Assembly (NCBI GenBank): GCA_900105225.1
Contig: LT629764.1
Span: 3,365,501-3,429,500, forward strand
From: Paenibacillaceae bacterium GAS479
Lineage (GTDB): Bacteria > Bacillota > Bacilli > Paenibacillales > Paenibacillaceae
DNA: 64,000 bases
Direction of reading: 5' to 3'
Shown here: piece after piece, positions 56,205-64,000 of the stretch
Position numbering within the stretch: position 1 is the stretch's first letter
Layout: each line of letters opens with the position of its first letter
Program-made: the position numbers and the translations under genes
The notes under the pieces: generated by a model
Told to the model about the DNA's origin: nothing
Database searches by the model: none
What the model saw: only the letters and a program-made list of their open reading frames with translations

Positions 56205-56909
56205 ATGTATAAAATTATGATCGTAGAAGACGATCCTAAAATCGCGACGCTGCTTCAGACATACATTAAAAAGTATGGGAATGAGGCAGTCATAATGGAT
56301 GATTTTGAACGTATTTTAGATTATTTTGTCGAAATTAAACCTCATTTGATTTTGCTTGATATAAACCTGCCTAGTTTTGATGGATTCTATTGGTGTCGTC
56401 AAATTCGTACGATTTCAACTTGCCCGATTATTTTCCTGTCCGCCCGAAATGGGAAAATGGATCAGGTGATGGCTCTTGAGCATGGAGCCGACGACTATAT
56501 TACGAAGCCATTCCACTATGAGGTCGTTATCGCTAAAATTCAGAGTCATATTCGCCGGGCTTACGGAGACTATTCCAATAAAATGGATGAACGCATCATC
56601 GATCAATTCGGACTAGCTCTTTATCCAGAGCAGATGGAGCTTAAGCTTGGCAATGTCACGATAGCGCTGACAAAAAAAGAAGCGATTCTCATAGAGATCC
56701 TGCTTGCAAGCTCTCCTAATTTGGTCAGCAGAGAAAAAATTCTGGAAAAGCTATGGGATGATTATTCCTATGTGGACGAGAACACGCTGAGCGTGAATAT
56801 TAACCGAGTACGTAAAAAATTATCGGAGTTAGGTATTTCGGAGGCGCTTGAGACTGTTCGTGGTGCCGGGTATCGTTTGAATCCGATTTGGAAGGAAGAG
56901 GGGCTGTGA
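56205..56909 (+). CDS. OmpR-family response regulator, BceR-like
   Basis: A 234-residue protein after AAAAGGAGC. The receiver domain has the acidic pair VEDD (about 7-10), phospho-acceptor Asp in LLDIN (about 52), and the KPF Lys (about 101). The C-terminal winged helix includes RGAGYRL. The sequence style (FYWCRQIR, ARNGKMDQVMALEHGADDYITKPF) is that of BceR/YxdJ-type regulators, which respond to cell-wall antibiotics. It is co-transcribed with the kinase that follows. Confidence 0.92.
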   Translation: MYKIMIVEDDPKIATLLQTYIKKYGNEAVIMDDFERILDYFVEIKPHLILLDINLPSFDGFYWCRQIRTISTCPIIFLSARNGKMDQVMALEHGADDYITKPFHYEVVIAKIQSHIRRAYGDYSNKMDERIIDQFGLALYPEQMELKLGNVTIALTKKEAILIEILLASSPNLVSREKILEKLWDDYSYVDENTLSVNINRVRKKLSELGISEALETVRGAGYRLNPIWKEEGL

Positions 56910-57892
56910 AGTTATTTTTACGCCAACAGATCCAGCTGATTTGTTTTGTTCTTATCCAAATTTCTATCATGCTTCTGGTGGTCTGGTTTGACGGATATAA
57001 ACGTCCCGATACGCTATTGTATGCCGCTATTCTGGGAATTTTCATCATGGGTTTGTACTTGTTGTTCCATTATTTAAACCATCGTAAGTTTTATGAGCGT
57101 TTATCTCAGCCGCTGGCAACGATGAACGATTCCTTTCAGCAGGCAGATTCCGGCATCGTGTCCATATCACTCAAGCAATTGCTGGATCAGCAATACCGCT
57201 ACTATCAGTTGAACTTGAAAAGCTGGGAAAGCAAACAAGCCGAGCGGCTTGTGTTCATGAATCAATGGGTGCACCAAATGAAGACGCCCCTGGCAGTTAT
57301 CGAGCTGATTACCCAGGAAGCGACCGATGCCCGTATGGAAAGCATTTCGGAGGAAACGGAAAGGCTGCGTCACGGCTTGGAAATGGTGTTGTATATGTCG
57401 AGATTGGAAACATTTGAGCAAGATTTTCAAGTGGAAAAGGTTAATTTATTGGAAGTCGTCAATGAGGTCATAACCGATTACAAACGGCTATTCATTCGCA
57501 GCCATGTCTATCCTCATATCGAGATCGATCCCAGCTTTAAAGTTGAAACGGATTCCAAATGGCTCCGGTTTATGCTGCAGCAAATTTTATCAAACGCGAT
57601 TAAATATTCCGCCGGCAGCGATAAAAAGATAAATCTAATGGCTTTTTTCAGAGACAGCGGAGTCATTCTTGAAATTCAAGACCGTGGAATCGGCATAGCT
57701 AAAACAGATTTAACTCGAGTGTTCAATCCCTTTTTTACAGGTGAAAATGGCAGGAAGATCAAGGAATCGACCGGTATGGGATTGTATCTGGTAAAAGAAG
57801 TAGTTCGGAAATTGAATCATGAGATCGAGATTGAGTCTGAATTAAACGAGGGGACAACCGTGCGGATTATTTTCCCGTATGCTCAAATGTAA
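56906..57892 (+). CDS. BceS-like intramembrane-sensing histidine kinase
   Basis: The GTG at 56906 overlaps the regulator stop (GTGA). The 328-residue kinase has two membrane helices (about 10-30 and 38-57) with only a few residues outside, the layout of intramembrane sensors. The H-box is FMNQWVHQMKTPLAVIEL; ATPase motifs are N (LSNAIKYS), DRGIGI and GMGLYLVKEV. Bce kinases normally get their signal from a BceAB-type ABC transporter, but none is in the window. Confidence 0.9.
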   Translation: MKLFLRQQIQLICFVLIQISIMLLVVWFDGYKRPDTLLYAAILGIFIMGLYLLFHYLNHRKFYERLSQPLATMNDSFQQADSGIVSISLKQLLDQQYRYYQLNLKSWESKQAERLVFMNQWVHQMKTPLAVIELITQEATDARMESISEETERLRHGLEMVLYMSRLETFEQDFQVEKVNLLEVVNEVITDYKRLFIRSHVYPHIEIDPSFKVETDSKWLRFMLQQILSNAIKYSAGSDKKINLMAFFRDSGVILEIQDRGIGIAKTDLTRVFNPFFTGENGRKIKESTGMGLYLVKEVVRKLNHEIEIESELNEGTTVRIIFPYAQM

Positions 57893-58512
57893 CAGCGAGA
57901 TTCGCTGTGCGAACCAATGATGAACCCTTTAGCATGCTGCTTACCTGCCGCGAGAAGGCTGTCGCTGAGCTTAGAATCGTTAACGGATCGTGCCAGCACG
58001 AGCGTTCCGACCATTGAACTAAGCAGTACACTGCCTGTAGCTGGGTCCAGCTTTGCCGCATTAGAAATAAACTCAATCATTCGTTCCAGCTCATGGGTGA
58101 ACACCTGACGAACCTCATCTGAGGATCGGGAAATTTCACTTGAAAGAGCAGGCAGGATACAGCCCATTTCTGGGTTGTCACGATGATATGGGCTTAAATA
58201 GTAGTCAATGATGGCATAAACTTTGGGCTCTTGCTGCTCTTGCTGCTCTTGCTGCTCTTGCTGGTCTTGCTGCTCCTGGTGGGCAGCTTTTTGCAGAAGC
58301 TCAATCGTATCGTTGATGGCGTAACGGCAGGCTTCGGCGACAAGCTGTTCTTTGTTGGCAAAATGCGAGTAAAACCCTCCATGCGTCAATCCGGCGCCTT
58401 TCATAATGACCGGCACGCTTATGTCGCGAATTCCATTCGTCCGAAACGCTTCAGCGGCGCTTTGGATGATCTTGCCTCTAACTTTCAACATATGACCTTC
58501 TGGATAAGGCAT
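57883..58512 (-). CDS. TetR-family repressor with a Gln-rich repeat
   Basis: ATG 58512 follows CGGAGTG; 209 residues. The helix-turn-helix region reads GIRDISVPVIMKGAGLTHGGFYSHFANKEQL with the family's typical HGGFYxHF. In the middle a Gln/Glu tract (EQQDQQEQQEQQEQQEP) is coded by a 9-bp microsatellite at about 58230-58285. It ends 10 bp inside the convergent kinase gene. It is divergent from the export pair, and the palindromic sites between them fit control of both. Confidence 0.88.
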   Translation of the reverse strand: MPYPEGHMLKVRGKIIQSAAEAFRTNGIRDISVPVIMKGAGLTHGGFYSHFANKEQLVAEACRYAINDTIELLQKAAHQEQQDQQEQQEQQEQQEPKVYAIIDYYLSPYHRDNPEMGCILPALSSEISRSSDEVRQVFTHELERMIEFISNAAKLDPATGSVLLSSMVGTLVLARSVNDSKLSDSLLAAGKQHAKGFIIGSHSESRCYI

Positions 58513-58547
58513 CGCAATCACTCCGAAACGTATAAGTGTGTTTTAAA

Positions 58548-58654
58548 ATATTATAGTCATCATAATAAAGGGTGTCAATTTTCCTTGAGACCATTGACCG
58601 CAACAAAATATGATGACTATAATATATTGCGTTCATCATATTATAACCATCATA
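58548..58654. promoter_or_regulatory. Three TetR operator sites between the regulator and the export operon
   Basis: ATATTATAGTCATCATA at 58548-58564 has its exact reverse complement at 58609-58625. A third copy, ATATTATAACCATCATA (two mismatches), is at 58638-58654 just before the ribosome binding site of the HlyD gene. The sites cover the divergent promoter region. Confidence 0.8.
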
Positions 58655-58678
58655 TTTTACCGAAGGAGAGACAGACTG

Positions 58679-59311
58679 ATGAAACTTAAAGCAGGTTTGT
58701 ACATTGGCATTGCTGTTGCCGTTATTGCGGGAGGTGCGCTTCTTGCTGCGGAAGGAAGGGATGCCGTCAGTCAGGCGGAGGGCAGAAAACAAGCTGTACT
58801 TGAGGCGGAGCAAGGGATGATCATGTATAACAAAGGCCCGGGGACAGTCGTTAAAATCAACGCAGCTGAAGGCGATTCCATCAAACAAGGGGACATTTTA
58901 TTCAAGGTGAAATCAGCCGAAGGAGCCGAAGTAGATATGATATCGCCGGATGATGGACTGATTAGCAGCATCACCGTAAAACTGGGGGATCAGCTTGCTG
59001 GAGGCATACCGGTTGCAGTTGTGCGGAAGAACGCCTATTATGCGGAGCTTTATGTGCAAGAAGAGGAAATTCAGAGGTTTAAGGTTAATAACAGCGTCCA
59101 GGTTCATTTTCCATATGTGAAAAGCTCTCCCCAAGTCGATGGCGTTGTCACTTCGATTTCTGCCGCTCCGCAATTTGCCACCATGCGCATGACGCGCGAG
59201 AAAGGGCAAGCCGATTTAAGTATGTTTCGGGTCCGAATAGCTGTAAACTCCAGCTCCGAGCTTCTGCCGGGTATGACTGCGGAGGTGGACCTCGATGAAA
59301 TCGCTGATTGA
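58679..59311 (+). CDS. HlyD-like membrane fusion protein of an ABC exporter
   Basis: A 210-residue protein starting at ATG 58679 after AAGGAGAG. An N-terminal membrane helix (about 5-22) leads to a lipoyl-type domain (GPGTVVKINAAEGDSIKQGD, and VDMISPDDGLISSITVKLGD) and a beta-barrel end (LLPGMTAEVDLDE). Short HlyD-like proteins link ABC-2 permeases to the wall side in Gram-positives. It overlaps the permease gene by 17 bp. Confidence 0.83.
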   Translation: MKLKAGLYIGIAVAVIAGGALLAAEGRDAVSQAEGRKQAVLEAEQGMIMYNKGPGTVVKINAAEGDSIKQGDILFKVKSAEGAEVDMISPDDGLISSITVKLGDQLAGGIPVAVVRKNAYYAELYVQEEEIQRFKVNNSVQVHFPYVKSSPQVDGVVTSISAAPQFATMRMTREKGQADLSMFRVRIAVNSSSELLPGMTAEVDLDEIAD

Positions 59312-60461
59312 GGAGTGGAAGTATGTAGCGGGCAGTAAGTTCCTGCTTGCGATTTTTATCGGGCCGCTCATTGGGGCCCTGTTTTTTGGCTTGATGTTTT
59401 CCAAAAATCAGATTAACCAATCCCCGGTCGTAGTGATTGACGAGGATCACAGTGTTTATTCACGAGAACTGATTTCCAAAATAAATGCGTCCCAATATAT
59501 GAAAGTTACGAATGTATTCGCCAATCGTATGGACCCAGACACCTTGCTGGCAAACGAGCAGGCTGTGGCGGTCATTATGCTTCCTAAGCAACTGGAGCAG
59601 CATAAGCTGCAAGGGAAGTCTTCGAATATCGGAATTCTCATGGATAACACGATGCCCTCGGGGTTAACAGGTGTCCGAACCGCAATTCAAGAGATCATCA
59701 CTACGGAAAATATGACTCTTTCCATGACACGTCTGGGCCAAAGCGGCATGGATGGAGAATCTGCCAAAGGGCTTATCTCTCCGTTATCGCTCCAACAGCG
59801 AATGCTGTTTAATCCAACGAGCAGTTATGTCGGGTTTATGGTGCTTGGATTTGTAAATATCATCGTCTTAATGATAACGACTACAGCAGCCGGATCGATT
59901 GGACCTCGTCTTCGCCAAGAAGGGAAGCTGCTCCCACAATCACCTGCCCAGCTTTGGGTTCGCTGCATACCTTATGCTGTTCTTAGCACACTCTCTTTAA
60001 TTCTAAGTTATGGTTTATTAAAACAAGTAGGAGCAATGCGGTTTGAAGCAGAGCTTTATGTTTTTATGATCCCATTAATCCTATATTCGATTGCCCTGTC
60101 TCTTATGGGGATGTTGATTGGTTATACGGCGAAAGACATGTCCAAAGTAGCTTCACGAACAAGTTTTATTTTGTATCCGTCGTTTCTAGCTACGGGCATT
60201 CAACTGACTCCGCTTGCGTTTCCACTATTTTTTCAGATTACCGCTTGGCCGTTGCCGTTGAACTGGCTTAACCGATTAATTCGTGGAATGGCATTTCGGA
60301 ATGGATCACTGGCATCCTACAGCCTGGAGATCGGAGCGCTTTTAGTTATTATTGGCCTGGTATCCTTGGTCATTGGATTGTTAGTGCTTCGCGAAGCTCG
60401 CAAGATGAACTCTACTGCAGATTTACATGCAAGTTCGGGTGTTTTATCGATCAGCAGCTAG
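59295..60461 (+). CDS. ABC-2 family permease of an exporter
   Basis: A 388-residue protein; start after GCGGAGGTGG. One membrane helix at about 18-36, a large outer domain with VVVIDEDHSVYSRELISKI, then five or six helices at the C-terminus. That is the ABC-2 permease layout used to export drugs or lipids. No ATP-binding subunit is next to it, so it must borrow one from elsewhere or the transporter is incomplete. A terminator follows. Confidence 0.87.
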   Translation: MKSLIEEWKYVAGSKFLLAIFIGPLIGALFFGLMFSKNQINQSPVVVIDEDHSVYSRELISKINASQYMKVTNVFANRMDPDTLLANEQAVAVIMLPKQLEQHKLQGKSSNIGILMDNTMPSGLTGVRTAIQEIITTENMTLSMTRLGQSGMDGESAKGLISPLSLQQRMLFNPTSSYVGFMVLGFVNIIVLMITTTAAGSIGPRLRQEGKLLPQSPAQLWVRCIPYAVLSTLSLILSYGLLKQVGAMRFEAELYVFMIPLILYSIALSLMGMLIGYTAKDMSKVASRTSFILYPSFLATGIQLTPLAFPLFFQITAWPLPLNWLNRLIRGMAFRNGSLASYSLEIGALLVIIGLVSLVIGLLVLREARKMNSTADLHASSGVLSISS

Positions 60462-60485
60462 AGTAGTTAAAACGAAAGAGCGCTC

Positions 60486-60520
60486 AAGACGGTCTCATCT
60501 TCAATTGAGGCCGTCTTTTT
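60486..60520 (+). terminator. Terminator after the ABC-2 permease gene
   Basis: Stem AAGACGGTCTCA/TGAGGCCGTCTT (one T-G pair), loop TCTTCAAT, then TTTTT. Confidence 0.88.
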
Positions 60521-60615
60521 GTCCATCCAGAAATCTTACAAGGTTGTTAGGTGAATGAAAGGCTTGTCGATAGGAGAATTCAGCTGCCTGATCTAAACTT
60601 AGCAGCAGAAACACG

Positions 60616-60627
60616 ACTAAATTCACA
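60616..60627 (+). promoter_or_regulatory. Shared 12-bp box upstream of the ligase operon
   Basis: ACTAAATTCACA, 24 bp before the ATG at 60651, identical to 56132-56143. It points to common control of the two-component pair and the ligase-racemase-peptidase operon. Confidence 0.5.
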
Positions 60628-60650
60628 GTTATTGCATAGGAGGCCTATTC

Positions 60651-61727
60651 ATGAAAACAAACCTGTACATCTTATATGGCGGCAAATCCGTGGAGCATGA
60701 GGTTTCATTGAAAACAGCTTTTACCGTCATTCGTTCCATAGATGAATCCAAATTCGAAGTTTTTCCTATTTACATTACTCGTGATGGACGCTGGTGTACG
60801 CCGGGGAAGCTTGATCCCAAGGAGCTTGAAATGCAGCAGCTTATTGCGGAAACGAGCAGCCCGTCGATAGCCCATTCCATCGGTGAAATGCTGATCCACC
60901 CTTTCTCATTGCCTGGCACGAAAGTTGTCATGCCGCTTCTGCATGGCTCTTATGGGGAAGACGGAACGGTGCAGGGGCTGCTGGAATTGCTTGATTTGCC
61001 TTATGTCGGCAATGGCGTGCTTTCATCGGCGCTGACCTTGGATAAAGCGATGTCCAAGCAGCTGCTCGCCCAATCCGGCATCCAACAAGTGCAATATCTT
61101 GTTTATGGCCAAGATCAATGGGCTGCGGATCGTGAAGTAATGCTGGATACAATTGAAGAGCAGCTAGGCTTTCCTTGTTATGTGAAACCTGCGTCACTAG
61201 GTTCCAGCATCGGCATCAGCAGATGTACGGATCGGAATCAATTGATTGTAGGCTTAATCGAGGCGTTTCAATATGATACGAAGCTGGTCATCGAGCAGGA
61301 ACTGAGAGGCCGGGAAATCCAGGTGGCCGTCATGGGCAACAATGCTCCGCTTGCTTCTTCGCCGGGAGAATTCATTCATGAGAATCTCTTCTTTGATTTT
61401 GAAGCCAAATACTTTGATAAAAAGCTGACGATGTCGATTCCCGCTCAGCTGCTGGAAGGAATTACGGAGCAGATTAGAGCGCTTGCCCTACAGGCTTACC
61501 GCGTCCATGACTGCTCGGGCCTTGCCCGGGTCGATTTTTTCCTCGATGGAGACAATCAGCTGTATTTGAATGAAATTAATGCGCTGCCTGGCTTCACGAA
61601 CTTCAGTATGTATCCCGTCATGTGGGAGCGTACGAATGGCACTGCCTATTCGGAGCTGGTGGAGAAGCTAATTGATTATGCCTTCACACGCCATGCGGAA
61701 AAACGGTCAATTCGTTATACGAGGTGA
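60651..61727 (+). CDS. D-Ala-D-Ala / D-Ala-D-Ser ligase (Ddl/VanC-G family)
   Basis: A 358-residue ATP-grasp ligase after AGGAGG. Family blocks: LYGGKSVEHEVSL (about 8-20), LLHGSYGEDGTVQG (about 96-109), KPASLGSSIGIS (about 182-193), and FLNEINALPGFT-like YLNEINALPGFT. The omega loop reads FFDFEAKY (about 246-253), as in VanC-type D-Ala-D-Ser ligases, where most Ddl have FYDYEAKY. But GFTNFSMYP (about 314-322) has Met where VanC has Arg, as in Ddl. It is not a VanA/VanB D-lactate ligase. Context (racemase, VanXY-like peptidase, VanTm) favours a D-Ser role, but D-Ala-D-Ala is possible. Confidence 0.85.
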   Translation: MKTNLYILYGGKSVEHEVSLKTAFTVIRSIDESKFEVFPIYITRDGRWCTPGKLDPKELEMQQLIAETSSPSIAHSIGEMLIHPFSLPGTKVVMPLLHGSYGEDGTVQGLLELLDLPYVGNGVLSSALTLDKAMSKQLLAQSGIQQVQYLVYGQDQWAADREVMLDTIEEQLGFPCYVKPASLGSSIGISRCTDRNQLIVGLIEAFQYDTKLVIEQELRGREIQVAVMGNNAPLASSPGEFIHENLFFDFEAKYFDKKLTMSIPAQLLEGITEQIRALALQAYRVHDCSGLARVDFFLDGDNQLYLNEINALPGFTNFSMYPVMWERTNGTAYSELVEKLIDYAFTRHAEKRSIRYTR

Positions 61728-61731
61728 GACG

Positions 61732-62895
61732 ATGTATAGAGACACGTGGGCGGAGATCGATTTCAATCATATCCGTCATAATATATCCACAATCCGTCGG
61801 TTATTTTCACCCTCGGTGAAGATGATGGCCGTCGTAAAAGCGAATGGCTACGGGCATGGAGGTACAGAGTCGGCTTATGCGGCGGAGCAAGCTGGCGCGG
61901 ATTATTTGGCCGTCGCTTATCTTGACGAAGCGCTTCGCTTGCGGGAAGCGGGTTTGAAGCTGCCGATTCTCATTCTAACCCCGATCCGTCCGGAGCAAGT
62001 GACTCTGGCGCTGGAGTTCAACTTGATGCTTACCATTACCAGTGCTTCTTGGTTCAAAGAGATGAGGGTCTATAAACCGCAGGATTCGTTTGGGAAATTA
62101 AACGTACATATCAAATGTGATACCGGCCTCGGCCGCATTGGCCTGCGCACAGAGGAAGAATGGTCGGAGCTTGTTCCATGGCTGAGAGCAGCTGATATCG
62201 TCGTGGATGGATTTTTCACTCATTTTGCTACGGCAGGTCAAGAGGACAACAGCTTTCTCTATCTTCAGACGAATCGCTTCACGAATATGATGGGCTGGGC
62301 AAGGAACTCCGGTCTTACGATTGGCCATTATCATTGCACGGGTAGTGCAGCAGCATTGCGTTTTCCCTATCTGGCCATGGATATGGTGCGTATCGGAGCT
62401 GCCCTGTATGGCTTTTACCCGGACAAGCTCGTTCCACATATTCGATTGAAGCCTGCTCTAAGCCTGCATAGCCGAATCCTGCAGACAAAAAAGCTGAAGC
62501 AGGGAGAATACCTCGGATACGATAACTCTTATTTTGCGGAGGAAGATCAATGGATCGGTACGGTACCGATTGGATACGGGGACGGCTGGACGCAAAGAAT
62601 GCAGGGCACGGAAGTTCTGGTGAATGGCCAAAGAGCTAAAGTAATCGGCAAAATCTCCATGGATCAATTAATGATTAAACTGCCGCAGCACTACCCTCAA
62701 GGGACACAAGTAACTTTGATCGGCTCGCAAGGAAATCAAACGATTGCATGCAAGGAACTGGCAAGCCATATTAACAGTGTACCCCAAGAAATATCTTCTT
62801 CATTAAATGACAGAATATTCAGAACTAATATTGGGATCAAGGAGGTTCATACCGAATGGGCCATAATCAAGCACAAAGCCAGGGTCATGAGCTAA
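61732..62895 (+). CDS. Alanine/serine racemase (Alr family, catalytic half of VanT type)
   Basis: ATG 61732 follows GAGGTGAG; 387 residues. The PLP lysine is in VVKANGYGHG (K36); the second base is the Tyr of VPIGYGDGW (about 281); GKISMDQLMIKL closes the barrel domain. The sequence resembles Bacillus Alr. In VanC/E/G types a racemase of this family makes D-Ser and is fused to a membrane domain (VanT). Here the membrane half is a separate gene at 63689. The start lies 4 bp after the ligase stop. Confidence 0.9.
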   Translation: MYRDTWAEIDFNHIRHNISTIRRLFSPSVKMMAVVKANGYGHGGTESAYAAEQAGADYLAVAYLDEALRLREAGLKLPILILTPIRPEQVTLALEFNLMLTITSASWFKEMRVYKPQDSFGKLNVHIKCDTGLGRIGLRTEEEWSELVPWLRAADIVVDGFFTHFATAGQEDNSFLYLQTNRFTNMMGWARNSGLTIGHYHCTGSAAALRFPYLAMDMVRIGAALYGFYPDKLVPHIRLKPALSLHSRILQTKKLKQGEYLGYDNSYFAEEDQWIGTVPIGYGDGWTQRMQGTEVLVNGQRAKVIGKISMDQLMIKLPQHYPQGTQVTLIGSQGNQTIACKELASHINSVPQEISSSLNDRIFRTNIGIKEVHTEWAIIKHKARVMS

Positions 62896-63698
62896 AACGG
62901 ACTGAAGTTCGTTTAAACAGAGAAGAGATTTATAAAGGGCATTTAGTATTAATCAATCAAATTCATCCTGTTGAACAGCCTTTGCATAGCGAACAGTTGA
63001 GGCCGTTGAATACTCATCCTGCTATTAAGGAATGGCGCAAGGGAATGTTGCTGGAGAGGGAGTGTTTGCAGCATTTCGCTGCTTTGCTGGAAGCCAGCCA
63101 AGGGATGAACGAAATTATCGCGGTAAGCGGGTATCGCACCAAGCAGGAGCAAGTTGGCATCTATGAAGGCTCCTTAGTCGAAAATGGCCCCCAATATACG
63201 GCTCGTTACGTAGCTCTGCCGGATCACAGCGAGCATCAGATTGGTCTGGCAATCGACGTTGGCGTTATGAACGACGAGGTGGATTTCATTGCTCCAGCTT
63301 TTCCCGATAGTGGAGCCGCTAAACGGTTTAAAGAACTCGCAGCTGAATATGGCTTCATCCAGCGCTATCAAGAAGAGAAGGAGTCGATTACCGGCATTTC
63401 CTGTGAGCCTTGGCATTTTCGTTATGTTGGTTATCCTCATGCCAAAATCATGGAAGACCGCCAGCTTTGCTTAGAAGAATATATCGAGTTTTTGCAAGGT
63501 TATACGTTTTCTGGTGAGCATCTGGAATTTACAAATAAGTCTACGGAAATCAACATCTATTACGTCCCGGCAGAAGAGAACGATACTATGATTCCAATCC
63601 TTGAATGCGACGATTACCGTATATCCGGTACGAATGGGAATGGATTTATTGTAACTGCGTTTGTGAGGGCGCAAGTGAAGGTTGCCGATGCTCAATAA
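62856..63698 (+). CDS. VanXY-like D,D-peptidase (M15 family)
   Basis: A 280-residue protein starting 40 bp inside the racemase gene, after AAGGAGG. The zinc site has SEHQIGLAIDVG (His about 126, Asp about 133) and EPWHFRYVG (Glu about 183, His about 186). The blocks EGSLVENGPQYTARYVALP and ITGISCEPWHFR closely recall VanXY of D-Ser-type clusters, bifunctional enzymes that remove D-Ala-ending precursors. There is no signal peptide or membrane anchor, so it acts in the cytoplasm. A C-terminal extension of about 70 residues (from about 215) is extra compared with VanXY-C. Confidence 0.85.
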   Translation: MGHNQAQSQGHELKRTEVRLNREEIYKGHLVLINQIHPVEQPLHSEQLRPLNTHPAIKEWRKGMLLERECLQHFAALLEASQGMNEIIAVSGYRTKQEQVGIYEGSLVENGPQYTARYVALPDHSEHQIGLAIDVGVMNDEVDFIAPAFPDSGAAKRFKELAAEYGFIQRYQEEKESITGISCEPWHFRYVGYPHAKIMEDRQLCLEEYIEFLQGYTFSGEHLEFTNKSTEINIYYVPAEENDTMIPILECDDYRISGTNGNGFIVTAFVRAQVKVADAQ

Positions 63699-64000
63699 AC
63701 CGAAGTATAACGGGTTGGATTGGCTGAGATTATTAATGGGCCTGCTCGTTGTCGCCAATCACACAGGCCCGCTGGAAAGCTATAGTTCCCACGCAGATTT
63801 CCTCTTCAGTGGAATTTTCACGCGCATCACGGTCCCGATCTTTTTCATGGTGTCAGGCTTTTTATATTTCCGTAAGCTGAACGGCGATTCCGTTCATGAT
63901 CGTAAGGTTTTATACCGGTATCTCCAGAAAATCGGCAAGCTGTATTTAATCGGCACGATCCTTTATATCCCGCTCAACCTGTACAAGGGTTACTATACGA
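63689..64000 (+). CDS. VanTm-like membrane acyltransferase-3 protein (partial, runs off the end)
   Basis: The ATG at 63689 overlaps the peptidase stop; 104 codons are visible. The sequence YNGLDWLRLLMGLLVVANHT and then ITVPIFFMVSGFLYF are the first two helices of the acyltransferase-3 type domain that forms the membrane half of VanT serine racemases. KLYLIGTILYIPLNLY is also VanT-like. VanTm is thought to handle serine uptake. Whether a second racemase domain follows lies outside the window. Confidence 0.78.

Noticed and set aside
60651-64000. VanA/VanB/VanF-type D-lactate resistance
   Set aside because: No VanH dehydrogenase or VanX is present, and the ligase omega loop is of the Ddl/VanC kind.

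Overview
The window reads as chromosomal DNA of a low-to-mid GC, Gram-positive spore-former of the Paenibacillus/Bacillus kind (inference). The reasons are strong AGGAGG-type ribosome binding sites with TTG and GTG starts, meso-diaminopimelate dehydrogenase, a YugO-like potassium channel, a Bce-type two-component pair, Bacillus-type alanine racemase and many hairpin plus T-run terminators. I see no rRNA, tRNA, CRISPR array, integrase or transposase. Codon and base use change visibly along the window: roughly the first 33 kb is AT-richer, and the AddAB-like pair (48-55 kb) is clearly GC-rich.

Bases 1-33,000 are a dense defence island. In order it holds: a type I Zorya system (ZorA tail, ZorB, ZorC, ZorD); a convergent pPIWI-RE three-gene module (pPIWI-RE protein, DinG-like Fe-S helicase, PD-(D/E)XK nuclease); a broken gene of unknown family; a membrane/coiled-coil protein; a predicted RNase H-fold protein, the fossil of another gene, and two tandem paralogous DUF1998 helicases (the best candidate for a little-described system); a three-gene McrBC-like unit (coiled-coil protein, McrB-like AAA ATPase, DUF2357 nuclease); and two phospholipase-D/helicase fusions, one split by a frameshift, enclosing a Nudix hydrolase, a small zinc-finger protein and a MazG-like pyrophosphohydrolase. 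A 67-bp non-coding element occurs twice, 13 kb apart, each time just upstream of a start codon.

Bases 33,000-48,000 are mostly ordinary metabolism and regulation: SstT, a self-regulating Xre/membrane-protein pair with two palindromic operators, a YcgL-like nucleotidyltransferase, a lipoprotein, a carotenoid oxygenase with a TetR regulator, a metallophosphoesterase, GdhA, Ddh, a DUF1284 protein, a two-gene unit with a PD-(D/E)XK nuclease, a 48-residue small gene, a potassium channel and a GrpB-family protein.

Bases 48,100-54,900 hold an AddAB-like helicase-nuclease pair. Its AddB-like gene is cut by one in-frame TAA, and its AddA-like gene carries a five-copy 45-bp minisatellite. A secreted protein, a Bce-type response regulator/kinase, and a TetR regulator divergent from an HlyD/ABC-2 export pair follow. 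The window ends in a cluster that resembles D-Ala-D-Ser (VanC/E/G/L-type) glycopeptide-resistance loci: a Ddl/VanC-like ligase, a racemase, a VanXY-like peptidase and the start of a VanT-type membrane gene. The racemase and membrane halves of VanT are separate genes, as in VanL. A 12-bp sequence is shared by the leaders of the two-component pair and the ligase operon.
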